DNA from: Anaerolineales bacterium UBA3001
Lineage (GTDB): Bacteria > Chloroflexota > Anaerolineae > Anaerolineales > UBA11657
Reading direction: 5' to 3'
DNA length: 16,897 nucleotides
NCBI GenBank assembly: GCA_002346435.1
Contig: DDZT01000053.1
Coordinates: 1-16,897, forward strand
This document shows, piece after piece, positions 7,786 through 14,517 of the stretch. The notes under the pieces are model-generated. The model was not told the DNA's origin. It saw nothing but the letters and a program-made list of their open reading frames with translations, and made no database searches. Position numbers and translations under genes: made by a program. How positions within the stretch are numbered: position 1 is the stretch's first letter; each line of letters opens with the position of its first letter.

Positions 7786-9318
7786 ATGCACACTCTACTT
7801 TGCGTTAAATGGTATGTAATCACTGTGATAGTCACGACGATGTTGTTATCTTTTCCTGACAATGTCAAAGCTGAAAATGTGATCAGGGATGAAAACCGAC
7901 ATGTAGTCGTAGCGGGCGATAATCTGGTAAAAATCTCAAATAGATATGGGGTTAGTATTGGAGCAATTGCTTTATCTAATGGACTGACTAGTACAAAGAT
8001 ATTTGTAGGACAACAACTTGTAATTCCTGATCATGATGCACCAGTAAATCCCGTATCGGTAGATCGCAATTGGAATTCTCCAATTACCTATGTGGTTAGG
8101 GCGGGAGACACTTTAGGTAAGATTGCACAACATTATGGTAGTGCGGTAGATAAGATTGTTGCTGCTAGTGGACTTCTATCAACATCAATATTGGTTGATC
8201 AATTTCTGACAATTCCAGCGGGATTGGGTTTGCAAGAGTCACAAGGCAGTCAGGACTCGGACGCCGATGTTGTTTCAGAGGATGTATTCAACGAGTCCGG
8301 TACTGAAATTGCTGGTAATAATAGTGAACAATCGGAATTGATTTTGGGCACGATAAACGAATCTCAGCAGTCACAAGAAGATATTTTGTCGGAGGAAATT
8401 GATGGTGTCGTTAGTATTGAATATATCAATAGTGATGTGACTACAGAAAACTTGGTTTTGCAGGAAGAGGAGCGTCAGAGACAAGAATTGCATAGTGCTG
8501 GATATGCATACGCTTTTAGCGCTTCTGCTGAGGATATCAATCGCATATATGATTATACCGTCAATGGCAGCAGTGACACTGCAGCTGATGTTGTTGTAAG
8601 TTATTGGAATTTTGTAAGTGAGGGTAATTATGAATCGTCCTGGGAATTACTGAGTTCTAGGTTTAGGGATAGTGTACATGGAGGAAGATTTGAATCTTAT
8701 GTTCAGGGATATGCTGACATGGATTTATGTAGTGTTAGTGCCGAGGACGTTGAATATACCAGTGACGATTCGTTTGAGACGATAATTACTGCTAGCATAA
8801 CGTATAGAAGAGGCGCAGAATGTAAATCATTTCGGTTTGATATGACACACACGCTGCTTGATCGATATTTAGTAGGAGTTTGGGATATAGATGGTGTCGA
8901 TGTGAGTTTGGAAGAGCAAGTCGACCAAACTGATATTGCAGAATCCGATGCTGAACTTGGTTGGATAGATATAGATATTAGTGACCAGCGTGTATATGTT
9001 ATGAAAGGGGAACAACAGATTCGTGAATTTGTTGTATCAACTGGAACAGATCAATATCCTACTATAACTGGTCAATTTCAGATATATGTAAAACACCTCA
9101 AGGCCGATATGCGAGGAGTGGACTTGGGGGTTCCATGGTATTTACCAGATGTACCCTACGTAATGTATTTTTATAGTGGGTACGGTATTCATGGGACTTA
9201 CTGGCATGATAATTTTGGTGTTCCTATGAGTCATGGATGTATAAATCTAACCATACCGGATGCCGAATGGTTGTACAACTTTGCAGAGATAGGTACTCCT
9301 GTTCAGATTCATTATTAA
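7786..9318 (+). CDS. Secreted LysM-LysM-NTF2-like-YkuD L,D-transpeptidase
   Basis: A 510-residue exported protein. I prefer the ATG at 7786 to the in-frame TTG at 7750 because it puts the signal peptide (hydrophobic 9-23, cleavage near VKA at 27-29) at the N-terminus. Domains in order: LysM 1 (about 40-81), LysM 2 (about 101-144), a Gln/Ser/Glu-rich acidic linker (145-245), an alpha+beta domain of about 110 residues (263-371) with an NTF2/SnoaL-like look, and a YkuD L,D-transpeptidase domain (about 391-510). The YkuD active site is complete: H469 (GIHG) and S-H-G-C with H483 and C485, followed by INL. Such enzymes form 3-3 cross-links in peptidoglycan or attach proteins to it; LysM domains bind glycan. 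This implies a peptidoglycan-type wall, unless it acts on another substrate. The NTF2-like assignment is by fold pattern only. Confidence 0.88.
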   Translation: MHTLLCVKWYVITVIVTTMLLSFPDNVKAENVIRDENRHVVVAGDNLVKISNRYGVSIGAIALSNGLTSTKIFVGQQLVIPDHDAPVNPVSVDRNWNSPITYVVRAGDTLGKIAQHYGSAVDKIVAASGLLSTSILVDQFLTIPAGLGLQESQGSQDSDADVVSEDVFNESGTEIAGNNSEQSELILGTINESQQSQEDILSEEIDGVVSIEYINSDVTTENLVLQEEERQRQELHSAGYAYAFSASAEDINRIYDYTVNGSSDTAADVVVSYWNFVSEGNYESSWELLSSRFRDSVHGGRFESYVQGYADMDLCSVSAEDVEYTSDDSFETIITASITYRRGAECKSFRFDMTHTLLDRYLVGVWDIDGVDVSLEEQVDQTDIAESDAELGWIDIDISDQRVYVMKGEQQIREFVVSTGTDQYPTITGQFQIYVKHLKADMRGVDLGVPWYLPDVPYVMYFYSGYGIHGTYWHDNFGVPMSHGCINLTIPDAEWLYNFAEIGTPVQIHY

Positions 9319-9369
9319 TTGTGATCATATAGTTAAATGGGATACTAGGTATTGAAGTAATCCTTACAT

Positions 9370-10275
9370 TTACTTAAGTTTGGGAACGAGTATTTGGAGA
9401 GCATTGGGTACGATGCTATATGCTATATCAGTTGTTGCAGCGCTAAAAATTTCTCCGTCAGCTTGGATAGTCGTAGCCGGATCACAATGTATTTTGAGGT
9501 AGCTAGTGCGATGTTCATGAATTGCTCTATTAGATATATGACTACCTTTAAGGGTCTGTGGGAGTAGACTAAACATTTCTCTTCGATTTAATGCAGGAGC
9601 GTATATGAAATCAAGTTTGCCATCATCTATTAGTGCATTTGGAGTCATGTAGAACATGCCACCAGTTCTATTAGAATTTCCCACTGATACCAATGTTAGT
9701 GATCCTGAATATTCACTGTTGTTCCAAACTAGCTTGGTCTGCCAGCTTGGACATTTTAATATAGTCAATATTGCGGCTAAAAGATATCTAAGAGGTCCTT
9801 GAATTGTAGTCATACGTTCATTTGCAAGTGTAACTTCGGTTTCAAGTCCTATTGCTGAGTTGTTAATGAAGTAATGGCCGTTGACTTTGCCTAAATCAAT
9901 GCTGCGTGTAAATCCCAAAGATATTATTTCAATTGCTTTTTGAACGTTGCTAGGAATGTGCAATTGATTAGCGAGATCGTTTGCGGTACCTAAAGGTATT
10001 ACACCTATTGTACATTGTGTGTTTTGACGATCAACATTATGCTGTAATATTCCATTAACTACTTCATTTAGGGTTCCATCACCACCAGCAGCGATAATTG
10101 TGCGTTGGCCTGATGTAGCAGCATCAAAAGCCAGCTGGGTTGCGTGACCCTTTTTGTTGCTTGCATGTATACAATAGTCCAAATTGTAGGTTTTCATCCA
10201 TTTTTCAATTTCGTTAAGTTGTCTACCGCATTTCCATCGGTTTGCGTATGGATTAAGTACTATAGTAATAGACAT
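9370..10275 (-). CDS. Diacylglycerol kinase-family lipid kinase (DAGK_cat, YegS/DgkB type)
   Basis: A 301-residue soluble kinase of the DAGK catalytic family, which phosphorylates diacylglycerol or related lipids with ATP at the membrane surface. The nucleotide-binding signature AAGGDGTLNEVVNG spans residues 62-75, and IPLGTANDLA spans 93-102. The N-terminus has the usual NP-Y/x-A/S start (residues 8-11). The second domain contains the conserved late motif I-Q-A-D-G-E. Length matches YegS/DgkB proteins. It starts 19 bases after gyrA on the same strand, so it is probably cotranscribed with it, although no functional link is known. The lipid substrate cannot be told from sequence; NAD kinase and sphingosine kinase relatives share the GGDG motif, but the overall layout fits bacterial DgkB/YegS. 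Confidence 0.9.
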   Translation of the reverse strand: MSITIVLNPYANRWKCGRQLNEIEKWMKTYNLDYCIHASNKKGHATQLAFDAATSGQRTIIAAGGDGTLNEVVNGILQHNVDRQNTQCTIGVIPLGTANDLANQLHIPSNVQKAIEIISLGFTRSIDLGKVNGHYFINNSAIGLETEVTLANERMTTIQGPLRYLLAAILTILKCPSWQTKLVWNNSEYSGSLTLVSVGNSNRTGGMFYMTPNALIDDGKLDFIYAPALNRREMFSLLPQTLKGSHISNRAIHEHRTSYLKIHCDPATTIQADGEIFSAATTDIAYSIVPNALQILVPKLK

Positions 10276-10294
10276 AATAGCGCACCAGTGTTTT

Positions 10295-12910
10295 TTATTT
10301 TGGTTTTTTAAACAACGACATTTGTTCTTTTGATTGATCTTTCGGCGATTTTTTTGAGCGTTGTTTACGCTGCGATACTTTTTTAGTAGTAGATTTGTTG
10401 GATCCAGTTGTCTTATGTTTTACCGATTTCTTATTTGTGCGTTTGACATCTGTTGATATTGAGCGCGAGGTTTTGGTTTGATTATGGTGAATCTGTTGAC
10501 ATAGTATCATCCCGTTTATTTTTTCTTTGTCTCGCAACTTAAATATATTAGAACCGGCAGCGGTCCTACTTAACAGTGGCACATCTGTGACTTTAAGTGC
10601 ATATGATTGTTTCTTCGATGTGACCATAACTATTTCTGTATCAGTAAATGCGCGAACCACACCTGATAACAGTTGTTCAGTGTCTAATTTGCATACTTGC
10701 ACTCCACTTCCACCGCGACCTTGAGTAGGGAATTGAGAAACACTAGTGCGTTTTGCTTTGCCGTTTTGTGACACAAGACATATTTCTGTTTTTTCGTTCC
10801 CAGTTGTACATGCAATTGCTTGATCAGTTTTGTTATTAATTCGTATGCCCTGTATACTGCCGGCCGAGAGTCCAGTCGTACGAACCATATTGCAATCAAA
10901 GCGTATTCCTTTACCTGCAGATGTAAACATAAGTACATTTTCGGATGATTTTATCCAACATGCTGATATTAGATTGTCATTACTACTAAGTTTTATTAAT
11001 CTGAAAACTGACGCCGACGGCCCTGGCAATTCTTTGAGTAGTAATCTTTTAATTCCTCCTCGACTAGTAGCCAGTAGTAGTGACAAATGCTTGTCTGCTT
11101 GTCTCGAATTAGCAGGGTTAATAGATAGTGCTGTTATCACACTTTTGTTGTTCATTATTGCACTTACTGAGTCAATTGGTACACCCGATTTGGGATTGAT
11201 AGCTATTGGAATGGAGCCTACAGTTATTGCAGAAGCCATGCCATCATTCGTAATTAAATATAGGGTGTCACGTGTATTGGCTCGTAAAATTGAGAGCGGA
11301 GTGCAACCAGTTAGGGAGGGTCGTCGTGTATTATTGATTCGGGCTAAGGTTCCTGATTGCGTTAGTATGATCCACGAGTCTTCATTAGGTACAATGATGT
11401 TGGCACTAGTTTTCTTTTGACTATCATCAGAATTTATTATATGGGTACGTCGATTGTCTGAGTACTTAGCGCTGACTTTTCTTAGGTCTGAAACTACCGT
11501 TTCACGTACTTTTGTTTGTGATCGTAATAGAGATTGCAGTGTTTCAATACTGTTTGTTAGATCTTTATACTCATCTTTTAGCTTGTTTCGCTGTAGCTGC
11601 GCTAATTGCCTGAGAGGCATGTCAAGTATGGCATTAGCTTGAGTGCTGCTAAGTTCATGTCGGTCTATAAGTGCTTTGCGGGCAGCAGGTACATCTTTTG
11701 AATTGCGTATTAGTAATATGACCGAATCTATATTATCAAGCGCGGTTAGTAAACCAGATACGATATGTGCTCGATCCTTTGCTTTTTTAAGGTCAAATTG
11801 AGATCGTCTCCGCACCACTTCTATTCGGTGTTCTAGGAACACACGCAACATTTGTTTTAGAGTTAAAAGTCTGGGCTCACCATTGACAAGAGCTAACAAT
11901 ATGATGCTGAAAGTTGTTTGCAGGGGAGTGAGTTTGAACAACTGTTCCAATATCGTTTCAGAGTCTGCGGATTTACTTAGATCGATAACTATTCGCATAC
12001 CTTGTCGATCAGACTCATCTCTTAGATCGGTGATTCCAGTTATACGATTTTCACGTGCAAGACTAGCAATGCGACTTATGAGTGATGCTTTGTTGGTTTG
12101 ATAAGGTAATTCTGTAACAATTAAGCGTTGACGTCCGCGAGTTAATTCCTCGACATGAATACGGGCCCTTACCGTAATCTTTCCTCTACCTGAACCATAT
12201 GCACTTGCTAAACCATCCTCTTCAGCATATGTTATAACTAGTCCGCCAGTTGGAAAATCAGGACCTTTTATGTGTTGCATAAGGTCTTGCACCTGTATCT
12301 TATCTAAGTTTGCCCAATTTTCTAGCATCAGTTCTAATGCACCACATACTTCAGATAGGTTGTGTGGTGGAATTGATGTGGACATGCCTACAGCTATACC
12401 TGTGCTTCCGTTAACCATCAAATTGGGAAATCCTGCGGGCAAAACAGTCGGTTCTTGTAATGTATCGTCAAAATTGTCAATGAAATTAACAGTATTTTTT
12501 TCGATATCAGTGAGAAGCTGTGTGGCTATAGTGTGTAGTCGTGCCTCTGTATAACGCATAGCAGCTGGAGTGTCACCATCCATAGAACCAAAGTTACCTT
12601 GTCCATCCAAAAGCATTGAACGCATAGAGAAGTTTTGGGTCATACGAGCCATTGCATCATATACAGTTTGGTCTCCATGTGGATGATATTTACCGAGAAC
12701 TTCACCTACAATCCTGGCTGACTTTTTGTGGCCAGATTGTGGATTGATACCCATGTCATGCATTGCATACAATATACGTCTATGTACTGGCTTAAGTCCG
12801 TCACGAGCATCAGGTATAGCTCTAGCGATTATGACGCTCATTGCATAGGAAAGATATGATGCTTGCATCTCTTCGTCTATATCTATTGGTTGGATATGGC
12901 CTATTTCCAT
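10295..12910 (-). CDS. gyrA: Type IIA topoisomerase subunit A, GyrA-like, with altered CTD and basic tail
   Basis: An 871-residue DNA cleavage/rejoining subunit that pairs with GyrB. The breakage-reunion domain is canonical: start region to PDARDGLKPVHRRILYAM (33-50), KYHPHGD (74-80), and catalytic Y120 in AAMRYTEAR. In the quinolone pocket, the positions equal to E. coli S83 and D87 are Q81 and D85. A beta-pinwheel domain begins about residue 508. Where the canonical GyrA-box should stand in blade 1, the sequence is LTGCTPL (533-539), so the box is absent. A box-like QGRGGSG (730-736) is present in a later blade, where many GyrA proteins have a second copy. From about 807 to the end there is a Lys/Arg/Ser/Thr-rich tail ending in QMSLF (863-867) plus KKPK. 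A ParC assignment is possible because the blade-1 box is lost; overall similarity favours GyrA. Confidence 0.88.
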   Translation of the reverse strand: MEIGHIQPIDIDEEMQASYLSYAMSVIIARAIPDARDGLKPVHRRILYAMHDMGINPQSGHKKSARIVGEVLGKYHPHGDQTVYDAMARMTQNFSMRSMLLDGQGNFGSMDGDTPAAMRYTEARLHTIATQLLTDIEKNTVNFIDNFDDTLQEPTVLPAGFPNLMVNGSTGIAVGMSTSIPPHNLSEVCGALELMLENWANLDKIQVQDLMQHIKGPDFPTGGLVITYAEEDGLASAYGSGRGKITVRARIHVEELTRGRQRLIVTELPYQTNKASLISRIASLARENRITGITDLRDESDRQGMRIVIDLSKSADSETILEQLFKLTPLQTTFSIILLALVNGEPRLLTLKQMLRVFLEHRIEVVRRRSQFDLKKAKDRAHIVSGLLTALDNIDSVILLIRNSKDVPAARKALIDRHELSSTQANAILDMPLRQLAQLQRNKLKDEYKDLTNSIETLQSLLRSQTKVRETVVSDLRKVSAKYSDNRRTHIINSDDSQKKTSANIIVPNEDSWIILTQSGTLARINNTRRPSLTGCTPLSILRANTRDTLYLITNDGMASAITVGSIPIAINPKSGVPIDSVSAIMNNKSVITALSINPANSRQADKHLSLLLATSRGGIKRLLLKELPGPSASVFRLIKLSSNDNLISACWIKSSENVLMFTSAGKGIRFDCNMVRTTGLSAGSIQGIRINNKTDQAIACTTGNEKTEICLVSQNGKAKRTSVSQFPTQGRGGSGVQVCKLDTEQLLSGVVRAFTDTEIVMVTSKKQSYALKVTDVPLLSRTAAGSNIFKLRDKEKINGMILCQQIHHNQTKTSRSISTDVKRTNKKSVKHKTTGSNKSTTKKVSQRKQRSKKSPKDQSKEQMSLFKKPK

Positions 12911-12918
12911 ACTATCTA

Positions 12919-12925
12919 CCCCTTC
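12919..12925 (-). promoter_or_regulatory. Shine-Dalgarno for gyrA
   Basis: On the minus strand GAAGGGG lies 8 bases before the gyrA ATG, supporting the start at 12910. The reading places the protein's N-terminus at the usual distance before the conserved ARAIPDARDGLKPV segment. Confidence 0.55.
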
Positions 12926-12988
12926 TAGATATTTGTGCCAACGGACTATGTGTGGCTCTTAATTCCTGCCGATGAATCAAAAGTATTA

Positions 12989-14392
12989 TTACTGCTTTTT
13001 AGAACGGGAGAGCTTATTTCCGTTACGATTTCTTCTACGTTGCTTGTACCTACCAACTGATCGTTTTTTGTGAGCTACCGTCTTGTCACGTTTATACTGA
13101 GTCTTGTCTGACCAAATTGCGGGTAGTGGGCTAGGTGACCATTCTTCCAATGGAGTTTTATCGGGATTGGTTCGCATTGCATTTCGGTCTCCCCAAGTTC
13201 GTGGTACCTCAGGATCCCACTCAGTCTTAGTTTGTTGTTTGCGTCTACGTCTTCTCCGCCTTTGTTTCTTTTTCGTAGTTTTTTTATGTGGTGATTTGTC
13301 AATGTTCTCTTTATAGTCAAAATTAGTAAGAGAATTGCGTGACAAAGGTCGTTTCAGTACGTCCTCAATCTCAATTATACTTTCCTCATCTCTAGGTGTA
13401 ATTATAGACATATGTATTGCGCCAGGTATCTTTTGTATTATGTCTAAATACCCTTGTGGTTTATCAGGTAGATCGTAGTGAATTATATGAGTGACACCTT
13501 CAAGTGGAATATTTGTGTTCAGTCTTCCTGTCAGTATTAGCAGTTTTATGTCATTTGATTCGAAGCGACGAAAAGCATCCAATTTATCAATAGATCTTGC
13601 TGCAACTGCTTTTACTTTTCTCGTTCGCAATCGTCTTGCTAGTTTTGTGGCAAATTTCTCATCACGAACTAGGATTATGGCTTTGGTATTATGTAGTTTG
13701 CCGGAAAGTTTTAGTAATAATTGCGATTTAAGAGTTTTAGGTACTGGCCATGCTTGATGGGCTGTATTTTCAGGATTTTGATTGTTCGGACCTAATCTAT
13801 GCCATTTAGGTTTGTGTTGCAAAGTTCTGCTAATTGTTTTTATTGATTTGGTTATTTTAGTGGCGCAAATGATAATTTGACATTGTTTTGAGATGTATTT
13901 GTTCAATGCAAGTAATTCAGGTTTAGCGCCTCGGGCAATCATTTCATCAGTTTCATTTAGTAGTAGTGTGTATGATGTCTCTCTGTTTGTTGTAGAACGC
14001 TGTAAGTAATCGTGAAATTCTTGAGGTGTACTTATCCATATGCTTGCCTGTGTTGCAGGTGGAGCAAATCTTTCGAGGTTCGTAATTAATTCTATTTGAA
14101 TATTGTTGCCTATCAATAATTGCAACTGTTGTTCATAAATACGTTTATGGTCTTCGCTTGCCGACAATATTATGTGTGCCTGGTTAGATTTTACTTGTGT
14201 TACAGATTGGTTAATGATCGAAATCATGGCCGATTCTGCGAATCCGGTTCCTGCTGGGCTTCCAATTAATAGGCTGGCACCGTCTAGAATGGCCGGTATA
14301 ATTTTGTTATGGGCTGGGGCAGGACGAATATACCCTAGATTGAGTAATCTAGTGGCTAGGGTTGGTTTTAGTCCTAATTTAATAAAAGACAC
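12989..14392 (-). CDS. Catalytically degenerate DEAD-box helicase-like protein with Arg-rich tail
   Basis: A 467-residue protein with the two-RecA-domain outline of DEAD-box RNA helicases, but with key motifs replaced. The Q-motif PTPIQ is PAPAH (24-28). Walker A is SPAGTGFAES (45-54), with the catalytic Lys replaced by Phe51 and the following Thr by Ala. DEAD is NETD (146-149). SAT is CAT (176-178). The TDxxxRGxD region is TGRLNTNIP (288-296), and the HRxGRxxR arginine-finger region is replaced after YLDIIQKIPG (315-324). Scaffold positions persist: FIKLGL at the start, STPQEF (121-126) for motif Ib, and HYDLPDKPQGY (305-315). The last ~100 residues are basic, with seven consecutive Arg (378-384), four Trp, and a second basic cluster at the end. 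The frame is uninterrupted. It sits 78 bases before gyrA and 125 bases after rpoC. ATPase-driven unwinding looks impossible; an RNA/DNA-binding or scaffold role is inferred. Confidence 0.8.
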   Translation of the reverse strand: MSFIKLGLKPTLATRLLNLGYIRPAPAHNKIIPAILDGASLLIGSPAGTGFAESAMISIINQSVTQVKSNQAHIILSASEDHKRIYEQQLQLLIGNNIQIELITNLERFAPPATQASIWISTPQEFHDYLQRSTTNRETSYTLLLNETDEMIARGAKPELLALNKYISKQCQIIICATKITKSIKTISRTLQHKPKWHRLGPNNQNPENTAHQAWPVPKTLKSQLLLKLSGKLHNTKAIILVRDEKFATKLARRLRTRKVKAVAARSIDKLDAFRRFESNDIKLLILTGRLNTNIPLEGVTHIIHYDLPDKPQGYLDIIQKIPGAIHMSIITPRDEESIIEIEDVLKRPLSRNSLTNFDYKENIDKSPHKKTTKKKQRRRRRRRKQQTKTEWDPEVPRTWGDRNAMRTNPDKTPLEEWSPSPLPAIWSDKTQYKRDKTVAHKKRSVGRYKQRRRNRNGNKLSRSKKQ

Positions 14393-14403
14393 AGAGCTGC
14401 TCC
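14390..14403 (-). promoter_or_regulatory. GTG start and GGAG ribosome-binding site of the DEAD-like gene
   Basis: The first codon is GTG (14392-14390). On the minus strand GGAG (14403-14400) lies 7 bases before it, a good spacing, and the first residues (MSFIKLGLKP) match the usual start of the DEAD-box Q-motif region. No in-frame ATG gives a better fit. Confidence 0.65.
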
Positions 14404-14431
14404 GCAGGGATTATACCTGACAATTAAACTA

Positions 14432-14488
14432 AATATATTCACATATAGTACTGACGTAGCGATTCAAAGCACTATCTGTGAATATATT
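14432..14488. repeat. Long inverted repeat between rpoC and the DEAD-like gene
   Basis: The arms 14432-14449 and 14471-14488 are reverse complements in 17 of 18 positions (single mismatch at 14444/14476), with a 21-base loop. The outer 12 bases of each arm match perfectly. The stem is AT-rich and no run of T follows on either side, so it does not look like a simple intrinsic terminator. It lies fully within the 125-base gap downstream of rpoC. It could be an RNA stem in the rpoC-DEAD-like transcript (processing or attenuation) or a binding site for a dimeric regulator. Confidence 0.7.
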
Positions 14489-14517
14489 GATAGCATTATA
14501 TTTGACCTAGGGAATAT

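Noticed and set aside
9319..9369. Bidirectional terminator expected between the convergent LysM/YkuD and lipid-kinase genes
   Set aside because: I found only a 4-base stem (ATAC/GTAT at about 9342-9352) and an imperfect GGAT-type pairing with no T-tract, too weak to call.
10830..11420. 196-codon open frame on the plus strand opposite gyrA
   Set aside because: It is antisense to a strongly conserved gyrA region, with no RBS or recognisable motif; the composition is what a shadow frame would give.
12989..14392. The lost helicase motifs as an artefact of frameshifts
   Set aside because: Scaffold matches before, between and after each altered motif all lie in the same frame, and other frames at these spots do not restore GKT, DEAD or HRIGR.
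14410..14500. TATAAT boxes on the minus strand at 14410-14415 and 14495-14500 as promoters for the pseudo-helicase gene
   Set aside because: Neither has a recognisable -35 at proper spacing, and the first would start transcription at the ribosome-binding site. TATAAT is frequent in AT-rich DNA.
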